From a virus, in the IMG/VR virus record IMGVR_UViG_3300045131_000787, positions 1 through 43,847 of that record: a DNA stretch of 43,847 nt; one strand, given 5' to 3'. Each line of letters opens with the position of its first letter. Position 1 is the first letter of the stretch. A program made the translations under genes and the position numbers. The notes beneath the pieces were generated by a model. The model searched no databases and was not told the origin of the DNA. It worked only from the letters and a program-made list of their open reading frames with translations. Of this stretch, positions 30,819 through 39,422 are shown in pieces.

Positions 30819-32381
30819 CTTGATGGGTTTATTCATATTTAGAAACTTCTCGTTTGCGATATATTCCTCTAAAGTTTTACTCTCAAACCTATAATTTTCG
30901 TGACCTTTTCTTTTACCCCAAACTTGATAACCTCCACTCTCACATTTTATATAGTGATAAGGTGCGACAGTCACCTCTTCAAACATAGGGTCTAGTTTTT
31001 TTGGCTCATCACAAAAATCCATAAACCATACTTCAGGACTTTCCATACAATAAAGAGCATTAAAACCTTCAGAGGTTGGAATTATTGCTGTCTTGTTAGA
31101 GTTCATAGTTAAGGTATAACTTGAAAACTCAATTTTGTTAGCACCAGATAGATATAGACCATTAGAACCTTTAACGGTTAGACCAGTAGAGGAAACTTTT
31201 GTATACGAACCATCATAGGTATAGTCTCCTAAGCTACTCTTTACAGCCAAAGATGAGTGTCCAGAAGAATCTCCAGTGTTTGTTCCAGAACTAGAACCAG
31301 AAAAGTTATCAGCAGAAATATTTCCTCCAGCAGTTATATCCCTATCTGCATCAAAGTCTCCTTTAGAACTAAAGAAGAAATAAGCATCTTCGTATCCAAT
31401 AGGATGGATAACAAAGTTTGTGCTATCCCCAGCTCCTGAATATATTTCAGTGTAATACTGATGGTCCCAATGGACATCATTAGATAAACGAATTCCACCA
31501 CCAATAGACATTTGACTGTAACCAGCGGTTGTTCCAGCTCCGTCAATAAATATGGTCTCATCTCCAGAGGAGTTATAAAAGGTAATATCGTCAGATGAAC
31601 CATCAATCACCACTCTGTGACCAGAGGCGGATGTTTTAAATGTTTTTCCTGTTATTGTAGTACCTGAAATATTTTCAGCGGCAACACTGCCGGCGGTAAC
31701 AGATAAGGCGTTTACATAACTTGTTGTAACCGTGTTACCAACAATGGTAGTTACACCAGCAGAATCTTGAGCAGAACCCAAACCAACATTAGTTCCTACA
31801 ACCAATTGTCCAGTAGTAATTTTTGAAGCGTTGATTGAGTTAGCAAGAATGTTATCTCCAACGATTTGAGTTGCTTCGGAAAGATTATAAGTAGCGAGAT
31901 TACCAGCAGAAGCATTTACAGCAACAGCAACTAATACTTTCCCAACCCCTACAGCATTAGCTGGAGTAGTTGTTATTTGATATGCAGTTAAAGAAACAAG
32001 CAGGTCCAAATAAATATAAGTCTTTGCCGCCATATTTCCAGTGTTACCAGCAGAAATAGAGTAAGAGACACCACTGGCAGAAGTGAAAGTTCCTGCTCCC
32101 CAAGCCACTGTATCTAAATCAGTGGAAGAAAAAGCACAGGTCTGTCCCCAGCCCCAGTTAGAAACATCAAGTACCGTCACGGGATAAGTCCCCGGAGTTA
32201 GTTGTTGACCATTGATAGTCACATTACCCATATTTATATCTTGAGCGGCACCGCCAGAAGGAATGGGTGTTGGTTCAGAGTCACTTGAATCAGCTGATTC
32301 AAATGCGGCATCTTTTGTCTCAAGACTTTGTGAATTATCTCTGTATAAAAATCTATTCAAAAATAAATCTGATAACTTCAT
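30816..32381 (-). CDS. Tail fibre protein
   Basis: 521 residues, Ser/Thr/Gly-rich and beta-structured. The N-terminal 120 residues include PVTVLDVSNWGWGQT; the middle carries the NSINASKITTGQLVVGT type of repeat found in many phage fibres, then a Gly/Ser-rich shaft (GSSSGTNTGDSSGHSS). The last 100 residues are different: acidic, with Cys, Trp and Tyr (WFMDFCDEPKK, YQVWGKRKG), suggesting a compact tip or assembly domain. It starts 1 nt after the hub-like gene and ends in TAG. No intramolecular chaperone peptidase motif was found. Host binding is inferred. Confidence 0.65.
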   Translation of the reverse strand: MKLSDLFLNRFLYRDNSQSLETKDAAFESADSSDSEPTPIPSGGAAQDINMGNVTINGQQLTPGTYPVTVLDVSNWGWGQTCAFSSTDLDTVAWGAGTFTSASGVSYSISAGNTGNMAAKTYIYLDLLVSLTAYQITTTPANAVGVGKVLVAVAVNASAGNLATYNLSEATQIVGDNILANSINASKITTGQLVVGTNVGLGSAQDSAGVTTIVGNTVTTSYVNALSVTAGSVAAENISGTTITGKTFKTSASGHRVVIDGSSDDITFYNSSGDETIFIDGAGTTAGYSQMSIGGGIRLSNDVHWDHQYYTEIYSGAGDSTNFVIHPIGYEDAYFFFSSKGDFDADRDITAGGNISADNFSGSSSGTNTGDSSGHSSLAVKSSLGDYTYDGSYTKVSSTGLTVKGSNGLYLSGANKIEFSSYTLTMNSNKTAIIPTSEGFNALYCMESPEVWFMDFCDEPKKLDPMFEEVTVAPYHYIKCESGGYQVWGKRKGHENYRFESKTLEEYIANEKFLNMNKPIK

Positions 32382-32382
32382 T

Positions 32383-33849
32383 TTAGTTGACGTCTTGTCC
32401 CTTGTCTTGGACTGTTAACAATTCGATACCTTTGAAGATTATTGGCTCACCGCTCGAATATCCTCGAAGTCGTAGTGTAACTTCATTGAAGTCCTTTGTT
32501 TGTGTGTTAGGTATAAGAGTAACCATTTTGTCCTTGATTGTTCCCAAATACTCCCACTCGTTAGAACTAGAATCATTACATTGATATTGGAATTCTGCTC
32601 CACCGCCGTTCTCTGCTATCACAGCTATGCCGGTTATGTTCTTGGAAGAAGATGTCATTTCGGTGAACGCTCGTTCACGGTCAATTACTTCGTAGTATAT
32701 TTTAGCACCAAAGTCTGTAAAACCAGAGTCTAGTTTTCCAACTTGTCCATCAGAGATACCAGCGATTTGTTCTATTGTAGTTCCGTTGTCGTATCTAATC
32801 AGAGCAGTGATAGATATGCTTGCAAAATCATAGATAGTCCATACTTGAGTTGAAATTGAATACCTCATCTGACAGTTAGAGTAAGTCACTCCATCAACAG
32901 TCACCGCTCCAATAGACCATTTCACAGCATCATAACCATCATAAACTCCAACAATACTGGCGTAATTGGCTCGTGGAATTGCTTTTATAAAATCAATAAC
33001 TCTACGAGAAATCTCTGTAGGTTGTCCATCATAATTAAATTTATAGAATCCAGAAGAGTGGTGGAAGTAGACCCCGTCTTTTCCTTGAATGATTGATTCC
33101 TGTGAGAAAGTTCCAACACCGTATGCAGGGTATGGGTCAACATTGTCCGCACTATAAACACGATAGATATGATTCTGTTTGAAAACTAAAAGAGCTTTAG
33201 GTACTCGAAACAACCCCGTAATTGATTCTCCATCTTGTGGAGAGAATGTGGAAATAAAATTTGCTGTTATATCAAAAGTAAGAGGGGAGACATAAGATGT
33301 CCCGTTAGTAGATTGAACAATATCCGTGTAGTAAAGAATATCTTTTGCCGCATCAGCTATCCAGACACGCCCATCGAATCCAGCTTGAATGAAATCTGCT
33401 TTAGGGAAAGTACCAGGGACATCAGTTGTATCAAAAGTTCCTCCGTTCGAAGTCTTTGGAGCATCTCCACCGTTGCCGTTTACCATCCAAGTTCTATTTA
33501 AGAACTGACTGAATCTAGCCTTGCCTGTTCCGGTTAGACCGGTACGAACAGAAGCCCACGCACCAGTGGTAGAATTCAATGCCATAATAGTTGTCCCGAT
33601 TCTGGCGAAAAGATATTTTGTTGAACTTGATTGTGAATTTAATGTCCCAAAAGAACCAATACTCCCAGCTTGGGCAGTGGCGTAAGTAGCAACTCCCGGT
33701 CTGGAACTAATTGTTCCGATTCTATCAAAGTTCATATTGATAGCTAATTGAACTGAATTTTCTGGACAGACGTTATCATCTAATTGAGCACTACGAATAA
33801 CTCCTTCAGTAGGATATGGAATTTTAAAATCTTTTATGGTTTCTGACAT
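32383..33849 (-). CDS. Tail hub/stabilisation protein, P22 gp10-like
   Basis: 488 residues from the ATG at 33849 (AAATAAGATG). After an extended N-terminus the chain is built of repeating beta blades: RPGVATY, KYLFARIGTTIMAL, DGRVWIADAAKDILYY, VFKQNHIYRVYS and IIQGKDGVYFHHSSGFY, as in a beta-propeller. Proteins of this size and pattern are the hub that plugs DNA after packaging in P22-like tails (gp10). It is encoded between an adaptor-like gene and a fibre, in agreement with that. I rely on pattern and context, not on a proven match. Confidence 0.5.
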   Translation of the reverse strand: MSETIKDFKIPYPTEGVIRSAQLDDNVCPENSVQLAINMNFDRIGTISSRPGVATYATAQAGSIGSFGTLNSQSSSTKYLFARIGTTIMALNSTTGAWASVRTGLTGTGKARFSQFLNRTWMVNGNGGDAPKTSNGGTFDTTDVPGTFPKADFIQAGFDGRVWIADAAKDILYYTDIVQSTNGTSYVSPLTFDITANFISTFSPQDGESITGLFRVPKALLVFKQNHIYRVYSADNVDPYPAYGVGTFSQESIIQGKDGVYFHHSSGFYKFNYDGQPTEISRRVIDFIKAIPRANYASIVGVYDGYDAVKWSIGAVTVDGVTYSNCQMRYSISTQVWTIYDFASISITALIRYDNGTTIEQIAGISDGQVGKLDSGFTDFGAKIYYEVIDRERAFTEMTSSSKNITGIAVIAENGGGAEFQYQCNDSSSNEWEYLGTIKDKMVTLIPNTQTKDFNEVTLRLRGYSSGEPIIFKGIELLTVQDKGQDVN

Positions 33850-33875
33850 CTTATTTTTTTTATTAACTTTCCTAT

Positions 33876-33911
33876 CCCCTAACACCATACCGCAAAATAT
33901 GATGAGAGGGG
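33876..33911 (-). other. Imperfect intergenic hairpin
   Basis: In the leftward RNA, CCCCTCTCATCATA pairs with TATGGTGTTAGGGG at 12 of 14 positions around an 8-nt loop. It lies between the collagen-like gene and the hub-like gene, with no T-run after it, so it is more likely an mRNA-processing or stabilising element than a terminator. Confidence 0.4.
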
Positions 33912-33919
33912 GAGAAAAA

Positions 33920-34621
33920 CTAAACGGTGATGTTAGTTACTAAACCATTCACCACAGTGATAGTTTGGACTGGACCAGTAGGACCAGCACTATAACTATT
34001 TCCTGATGTTGAACCAGTGTAACCAGTAGCTCCGATAGGACCAGTGTAACCAGTAGGACCAGTGTAACCTGTTGGACCGATAGGACCAGTGTAACCTGTT
34101 ACGGTTGAAGCTGCTCCGATAGGACCAGTGTAACCAGTTGGACCAGTTGCTCCGGCAGGACCAGTTGCTCCAGTAGATGAAGCGGCTCCATCTGGACCAG
34201 TGTAACCAGTAGCTCCAGTTGCTCCGATAGGACCAGTAGCTCCAGTTGCAGTAGCGGCACCAGAAGGACCAGTGTAACCAGTAGGACCAGTGTAACCTGT
34301 TACGGTTGAAGCTGGACCAGTGTAACCTGTATAACCTGTTGGACCGATAGGACCAGTGTAACCTGTAGCTCCAGCAGCACCAGAACCAATCGTTGACCAA
34401 ACAGGTGAAGCGACTGTTCCAGTGTTCTGATAAACAGCTGAACCACTAAGGTCTTGGAGTAAACACTCCAATGCGAATATGTTTGCATAGGTTGCTCCAG
34501 CGTATTGGGATGGATTACCTATGACTGTTCCAAGAGTAATCAGCTGGTAAGAGCTGTCATTCTTTGGTTGTTCCTGTTGCTGAATGTCAACAAGAGGGAT
34601 TAGGGGATTTTGATATGCCAT
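33920..34621 (-). CDS. Collagen-like fibre or whisker protein
   Basis: 233 residues. Residues 1-80 form a globular N-terminus ([17 protein letters not shown], then [16 protein letters not shown]). Residues about 82-215 are Gly-X-Y repeats in which X-Y is often PT, YT or AT, with short Ser/Thr breaks (AASTVTG). The C-terminus ends [12 protein letters not shown], also seen with small changes in the collagen/CBM fibre ([10 protein letters not shown]), so both share a capping motif. The Thr-rich repeats would be good O-glycosylation targets for the GT encoded upstream. It lies between adaptor and hub genes, suggesting attachment at the neck or tail. Confidence 0.75.
   Translation of the reverse strand: MAYQNPLIPLVDIQQQEQPKNDSSYQLITLGTVIGNPSQYAGATYANIFALECLLQDLSGSAVYQNTGTVASPVWSTIGSGAAGATGYTGPIGPTGYTGYTGPASTVTGYTGPTGYTGPSGAATATGATGPIGATGATGYTGPDGAASSTGATGPAGATGPTGYTGPIGAASTVTGYTGPIGPTGYTGPTGYTGPIGATGYTGSTSGNSYSAGPTGPVQTITVVNGLVTNITV
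33977..34378 (-). repeat. Collagen-coding repeat tract
   Basis: About 400 nt of tandem, degenerate 9- and 18-nt units (ggaccagtgtaacc type on the + strand). The tract encodes the Gly-X-Y region and is likely to expand, contract or exchange with the similar tracts at 345-404 and 37790-38026. Confidence 0.85.
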
Positions 34622-34635
34622 ATTTTTTTGTTAAA

Positions 34636-36006
34636 TTAACCAGTAATAATAGTAGTCTCCTGCCCGGTATAAAGATTATTGAATAAGGCTTGCACCAAAT
34701 CTTCAAATTTCTTTAAGTCTGGGTCGTTACTTTCTAGTGAAATATTCTTTCGGTATTTAATAGCGTAACGTAGATACCACTTATAAATCTCTCGATAGTG
34801 CTCTGGGAGCTCTTGGTAGAGATTTACAACGTCATCAACTTTCTTGTAATAATCAATGTAGAGGTTATTTCCCTGCATTGAGTCTGGAATAATTCTGTCG
34901 AAATACAATTTTCCGTCAAATACTGTGTAACTGATAGGCTGTGAAATTGTCGGTCTCGACCAGACCTTAGTCCCGGCTGGGATTACTCTTGTTATTCCAG
35001 TTACTCCAAGTAACTGATTCGTTGTTAAGTCTATAGAGGTGTAAGCAATCTGCATAGTGGTCTGTGTAAAACCAGTAGTAGCAACATAAGCTACACCCGA
35101 AGCCGTGTTAGGGAAATCTCCCACGCTATCTAAGGTAATTGAAACTGCACCGATTAAAGCCTCTGCTTGAGTTATTCCACCAGCGACGCAGTATGAAAAA
35201 CTATTCCAATCTCTTTTATCAATGTATCCTAAATTGAAAGGGGTAAGAATTCCATTAACTATAATTCTAGCGGAAAGCACTGACCTGTCTGTTTCATTGA
35301 AGTCTATATCAGTTGGTAAGTCTACATAGTTAGTTCCAGCGAGCATCTTAATCGGATAATTAAATTCTTGTTGCCAAGCGTGACGGATACCATAAAGTTT
35401 CCCTTGAGTGTATTTACGAGCATCATCAATCGCTCCAATACAGAACTCCGCATTGATTTTAGAATCATTAGCATCTACTCCCATCGCCCTTAGCACTGGG
35501 TAGATAACGGTAGCAACTGAATTAGTTGGGTAAGTCAGAACACTGATAGGGGAGGAAACTGTTGATACACCAGCTGTTACCGAGTTTTTCCATTGAACAG
35601 TATAAGTGTCGGAAGTTAAACCTGCCGCATCATAATAAACAGTATTCTGTTGTGTGACCTGAAAAGTTAAAGTAGCTAAAGGAGCACCATTTTTAGCGAT
35701 TACTACCTGGTTGTATTTGATTTCAGAGACTGTATCACCACGATTGTGAGCCATAACAGCGGCTGCGGTCACAAAGTTTTGAGCTGTATGAGAAGCAGAA
35801 GTAACGATTTCACAGTTAGTAGAGCCTAAAGACGAGAGCATAAGCAAAAGAGCTCCAGCAGTGAAGTCTGTAGTATTATCAACTGGAGAAGCGACTGAAG
35901 CGGCAGCTGTATTAGCACTAAGATAAGTAGACGTCTTAATATCCAACTGATTTGGAATCTCGATGGTGTTGCCTATATTGTGTTTTATCGTGATTTGTGG
36001 ATACAT
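34636..36006 (-). CDS. Tail adaptor/nozzle protein, gp4-like
   Basis: 456 residues. The N-terminal 170 residues are a beta-rich, Ig-like insertion-type part (STYLSANTAAASVAS, then TVQWKNSVTAG). The rest looks like a phage head-tail adaptor: FCIGAIDDARKYTQGKLYG, then NYVDLPTDIDF, and near the C-terminus YIDYYKKVDDV followed by the helical ELPEHYREIYKWYLRYAI. This order recurs in adaptors of short-tailed phages that sit on the portal. Its position just upstream of the hub-like gene agrees. The N-terminal extension is unusual for the group. Assignment is moderate and based on pattern. Confidence 0.5.
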   Translation of the reverse strand: MYPQITIKHNIGNTIEIPNQLDIKTSTYLSANTAAASVASPVDNTTDFTAGALLLMLSSLGSTNCEIVTSASHTAQNFVTAAAVMAHNRGDTVSEIKYNQVVIAKNGAPLATLTFQVTQQNTVYYDAAGLTSDTYTVQWKNSVTAGVSTVSSPISVLTYPTNSVATVIYPVLRAMGVDANDSKINAEFCIGAIDDARKYTQGKLYGIRHAWQQEFNYPIKMLAGTNYVDLPTDIDFNETDRSVLSARIIVNGILTPFNLGYIDKRDWNSFSYCVAGGITQAEALIGAVSITLDSVGDFPNTASGVAYVATTGFTQTTMQIAYTSIDLTTNQLLGVTGITRVIPAGTKVWSRPTISQPISYTVFDGKLYFDRIIPDSMQGNNLYIDYYKKVDDVVNLYQELPEHYREIYKWYLRYAIKYRKNISLESNDPDLKKFEDLVQALFNNLYTGQETTIITG

Positions 36007-36024
36007 ATATTTATAATTATAACA

Positions 36025-37545
36025 TTATGATTGATAAAAGCTAGGTAAAGGACTTAATGGTCCACCAAATATCCAACCGGTGTTCCCTCCATTATCTATC
36101 GAATTTCTACCAGCGTACCAAGTAGCTGATAATGGTATCGAGCTTATGGATAGAATTACTTCAGCGGAATCAATAGCTGTCCAACTACCATCACCATTTG
36201 GATAACTTAAATTTCCAGCCATAGTTTTTGATGTAGAATTTATACTAATAGAAACCACGTCTGTATATGATGGGTTATCGTGTTCTATTGATATACAATA
36301 GTTCACTCCATTTTCTAAGACTACTCTGTTCTCTCCACTGAATGTAAACAAATAATAAGTGTCTGGTGTTCCGTCAAGAGTTGAGGCATCTAATAAATTT
36401 GATACTGCAATAGGAGAACCTACTGGTTTACCACTGCCAAATGTACCAGTATGGGCATAAATCTTAGCTTGAACATTACCAGTAGGTGAACCTGTTTTTG
36501 TTAATAGATAACCTGCACTATACATTCTTTGTCCGTTGCCAGTGAAAGATTGGGCATAAGCAATATATCCTTGACCAGGTTCTTGAGTTAATAACCATTG
36601 TTGCTCGTTATAGTCTCCAAACGATTCAAATAATGACTCCATATCTGGTTCAGTGTTTGAGTTACTTAAATCTAAGTAATTTGAACCAACAACTCCAGTC
36701 GGTTTAAATAGATAAAATGGGTCACTTCCATTTGTTGAATCAATGGTGACTAAGTTTCCACTTGAACCTAGAGGTGTGAAAGTATTTATTATTTGTCTGT
36801 TGCCGGTTGTAAATTTTACCGATTTACCACCAGTAATCTTTATATCATTAAAAGTATTATTTCCTTTTATATAACTTCCAGTAGTGTTTAGCCACACATT
36901 ATAAAAAGTGTAGTTTGAGTCAAAAGCCGTAGATGTACCAGATAGTTTTACTGTCGATGTTTCTGGATATACTGTAATCCCATCCCCAAAAATAAAAGAC
37001 CAGTCATTCATTGCATTGTAATAATCTAGGGTCTCCCAAACACCTGAACCCATATAAACTGTCGAGTAGTAACCAGCAATAGTCCTTGCTGTAATATTAA
37101 AATCATTTGCATCAAAGGTTGCATTTTGTATATCTATGTCTACCCCCGTGACTAAATTTCCTGCTAAAGTATTATTACCTTGAATAGTGAAATAAACAGT
37201 AAAATCAGCACCATTAGTTTGTATGGTACCAGTTCCTTGTATTGAAAGATGATTTGAAATTGTTGCCGTTGACTCTAAGACAATAGAACCATAACATCTA
37301 ATATTCCAACCTCCGCCGTCAGTTATTGTCCAAGAGTGTCCACTGTTTGCTGTAATGTCGTGAAATACTATATCATCAGTAGAAAAACCTATCGTTCCAC
37401 CAGCCCCGAAACCGGAACTGGCATTGATAAAAACATCATCAGAAGAAGTTGGAATTGAAGCACCAGAAGAACCACCAGAAGTTGTGCTCCAGTGTGCTGT
37501 GTCGTGCCAGTCTCCTGTTCCTCCAACATAATATCTATTTGCCAT
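36025..37545 (-). CDS. Beta-helix adhesin or tailspike
   Basis: 506 residues. It opens with ANRYYVGGTGDWHDTAHWS, a module common at the start of phage beta-helical surface proteins. Residues 30-280 have regularly spaced short beta strands with Thr, Asn, Gly and Ile, typical of a right-handed beta-helix. Residues about 320-470 look like a separate jelly-roll, carbohydrate-binding type domain (AYAQSFTGNGQRMYSAGYLL). The end, ATWYAGRNSIDNGGNTGWIF, is another recurring phage motif. No obvious catalytic pair is visible, so binding rather than degradation is the safer inference. Confidence 0.6.
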   Translation of the reverse strand: MANRYYVGGTGDWHDTAHWSTTSGGSSGASIPTSSDDVFINASSGFGAGGTIGFSTDDIVFHDITANSGHSWTITDGGGWNIRCYGSIVLESTATISNHLSIQGTGTIQTNGADFTVYFTIQGNNTLAGNLVTGVDIDIQNATFDANDFNITARTIAGYYSTVYMGSGVWETLDYYNAMNDWSFIFGDGITVYPETSTVKLSGTSTAFDSNYTFYNVWLNTTGSYIKGNNTFNDIKITGGKSVKFTTGNRQIINTFTPLGSSGNLVTIDSTNGSDPFYLFKPTGVVGSNYLDLSNSNTEPDMESLFESFGDYNEQQWLLTQEPGQGYIAYAQSFTGNGQRMYSAGYLLTKTGSPTGNVQAKIYAHTGTFGSGKPVGSPIAVSNLLDASTLDGTPDTYYLFTFSGENRVVLENGVNYCISIEHDNPSYTDVVSISINSTSKTMAGNLSYPNGDGSWTAIDSAEVILSISSIPLSATWYAGRNSIDNGGNTGWIFGGPLSPLPSFYQS

Positions 37546-37552
37546 TTTATTA

Positions 37553-38206
37553 TTAGACGATTGAAGTTATTGCTCCATTAGTTACCGTAACTGTTTTTGA
37601 GTCTACTGTAGTGAAAGAACCGGAAGGACCGGTTACACCTTGAACTAAAAGACTCCAATAATTTGTATTTGTAGGGTCTTGAGTTGTAGAATTTTGAATA
37701 CAAATATAACCACTACCATTATACCTAACACAGTCATTTACTGAATAAGGACCTGGAGATGCCCATTCTCCTTCCCAGGGATATTGGGTTCCAGCCATAC
37801 CAGTGTAGCCAGTTGGACCGATAGGACCAGTGGCTCCAGTTGCAGAAGCTGAACCGTCTGGACCAGTATATCCAGTTGGACCGATAGGACCAGTGGCTCC
37901 AGTTGCAGTAGCAGAACCGTCTGGACCAGTATATCCAGTTGGACCAGTAGCTCCGGCAGGACCAGTTGGACCTGTTGAACCAGTAGTTCCGGCAGGACCA
38001 GTTGGACCAGTAGGACCAACAGGTCCAGAAGTTTTTGTATCAACCCAGGCATTTGTACCTGAATCCCATACCCAAATAGAATCAGTTGAACCAATTGTTG
38101 CAAAGTATCCGTCGGCTCCAATCGGGTATGCTGTATTAAGGGCTGTTGGAGTCGCAAAGTATCCTAAGTCCATTGGGTCTCCCATTCTATTTGCTTGATA
38201 AGACAT
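37553..38206 (-). CDS. Collagen-like fibre with carbohydrate-binding module
   Basis: 217 residues. Residues 1-57 contain a small phage module ([17 protein letters not shown], then [14 protein letters not shown]); 61-139 are Gly-X-Y collagen repeats; 144-187 match a CBM5/12-like chitin/carbohydrate-binding domain ([17 protein letters not shown], then [12 protein letters not shown], then YWSLL); the C-terminus repeats the [11 protein letters not shown] cap. The architecture is a trimeric stalk with a sugar-binding head, suitable for attachment to surface glycans. The MSYQAN N-terminus is shared with the fibre at the left edge. Confidence 0.75.
   Translation of the reverse strand: MSYQANRMGDPMDLGYFATPTALNTAYPIGADGYFATIGSTDSIWVWDSGTNAWVDTKTSGPVGPTGPTGPAGTTGSTGPTGPAGATGPTGYTGPDGSATATGATGPIGPTGYTGPDGSASATGATGPIGPTGYTGMAGTQYPWEGEWASPGPYSVNDCVRYNGSGYICIQNSTTQDPTNTNYWSLLVQGVTGPSGSFTTVDSKTVTVTNGAITSIV
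37790..38026 (-). repeat. Collagen-coding repeat tract
   Basis: Tandem 9-nt-based repeats encoding Gly-X-Y. Two consecutive units of about 60 nt (encoding [20 protein letters not shown] and its close copy) are almost identical, which points to recent duplication. Confidence 0.85.
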
Positions 38207-38249
38207 ATTTTTTGAGTATTATTTATTAAACGCTAATATAATTCTACAC

Positions 38250-38429
38250 CTATTTCCCTGAACCTGCAACGTCTGATGGATTATTTGGCGTTACAAAGTA
38301 GAAAGCAAACGCCATAGATGCTAAAACCATAAAATCTTTTGATTCGATTTTACCAAGAAAGAGACCAGCAACCACGGCGGCTGCCATTAAGATGAAAACA
38401 ATTTTTGCTGCTGAATTTAAGACTGACAT
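38250..38429 (-). CDS. Small two-span membrane protein, holin candidate
   Basis: 59 residues. Two hydrophobic segments (about 10-26, IVFILMAAAVVAGLFLG, and about 33-46, FMVLASMAFAFYFV) are separated by a short charged turn (KIESKD), with a short polar C-terminus. This hairpin topology, the small size and the location 12 nt after the endolysin gene make it a class II-type holin candidate. It ends in TAG and starts in an AAAAATATG context. Confidence 0.6.
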   Translation of the reverse strand: MSVLNSAAKIVFILMAAAVVAGLFLGKIESKDFMVLASMAFAFYFVTPNNPSDVAGSGK

Positions 38430-38441
38430 ATTTTTATTTGA

Positions 38442-39422
38442 TTATGGAAATAACTCATAGAGTTTTCCTTTTGTTAAATCGCCAAAGTTTCCTTCTTGAG
38501 GAAAGATGGCATAAGCTTTTTGAAACTTCTTACACGAACTTCTGGACACTGGACCCCAATTCTCGACCTCGGCTATATTGGTAGGGAAGTATCCTAACCA
38601 CTTAAAGCATTGCTGTGCGGATATAATTGAACCATCGAAATGAGGTTTATCTGATTGTTCTCCAACACTAAATCGGAAAGCCATAAGATAAGAAGCCAGG
38701 TAACAACGATGGTTAAAATACTCACGACTGATTAACCTTTGACCATTCATTGAATGACCAATACCCCACGATTCATCACAAACAAGATATTCTTGTCCGT
38801 TATAAGTGACTGGTTCAAGAGCGATGATGGAGTGACCAGAAGTCATTGGTTGTTCACTAATGATAGGAATATCTTTCCATTCATATTGATTGTAATGGAA
38901 CCAGAGCATCACTCCTTTACCAGTATTCTGAAGAGTTGATGCAACGGTATCAAAATCCAAAGGAACAGAAATTCTTTTTATCTCTATCATCTTCGCTAAG
39001 TCTTTAGCATAAGGAGGCATTGGAACTGCCATTGCGTCTTGGTTATTCAAACCATCTCCTGGCATAAATTGCTCAAAGATATTTCCTATTTTAGGGAAGA
39101 CTTGGTAAATATCAACAGAGTTACAACCTGGTATGTCTGGGTTAGAACGCAATTGATAAGGGAAACAGGTGGAGAAATCTACCCACACCCCGTACTTCTG
39201 ATAGAACCAAATGGAAAGCTCTTTGGCATAAGTGAAGACAACACATCGACCGCTCACACCCTGTGAACGAATCGGATATCTTAAAAAGTTTTTTGGTTCT
39301 TTTGTAGGAAAGACTGGTGGAGCAACAGCCGTAACAACATCACTCTGTTTGTAGTTTTTACTTTTCTGCTCGTCAGTCTGATTATCATAACAACCATTGT
39401 AAATTATTTCTGGTTTTTTCAT
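38442..39422 (-). CDS. Papain-like cysteine peptidase with PG-binding domain, probable endolysin
   Basis: 326 residues. The peptidase core has Gln54 and Cys60 in SQGVSGRC, His197 in SGHSII, and DESWG (216-220) where papains have NSWG, so the third catalytic residue is replaced by an acidic one. The C-terminal 65 residues (HFDGSIISAQQCFKWLGYFP, then KKFQKAYAIF, then GDLTKGKLYELF) look like a peptidoglycan-binding repeat domain. There is no signal peptide, so export would need the adjacent holin. It could cut peptide cross-links of peptidoglycan. A virion-associated protease is the alternative. It overlaps the glycosyltransferase stop as ATGA. Confidence 0.6.
   Translation of the reverse strand: MKKPEIIYNGCYDNQTDEQKSKNYKQSDVVTAVAPPVFPTKEPKNFLRYPIRSQGVSGRCVVFTYAKELSIWFYQKYGVWVDFSTCFPYQLRSNPDIPGCNSVDIYQVFPKIGNIFEQFMPGDGLNNQDAMAVPMPPYAKDLAKMIEIKRISVPLDFDTVASTLQNTGKGVMLWFHYNQYEWKDIPIISEQPMTSGHSIIALEPVTYNGQEYLVCDESWGIGHSMNGQRLISREYFNHRCYLASYLMAFRFSVGEQSDKPHFDGSIISAQQCFKWLGYFPTNIAEVENWGPVSRSSCKKFQKAYAIFPQEGNFGDLTKGKLYELFP

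Noticed and set aside
33977-34378. CRISPR-like appearance of regular repeats
   Set aside because: No unique spacers between conserved repeats; the periodicity of 9 nt encodes collagen triplets.
33996-34400. Alternative leftward frame rich in Trp, Ser and His within the collagen gene
   Set aside because: Frame-shifted reading of the same 9-nt repeats; the Gly-X-Y frame has the proper start and globular ends.
37830-38198. Rightward Gly-Pro-Val-rich frame
   Set aside because: Mirror image of the collagen repeats on the - strand; repeat DNA without stops produces a false open frame.
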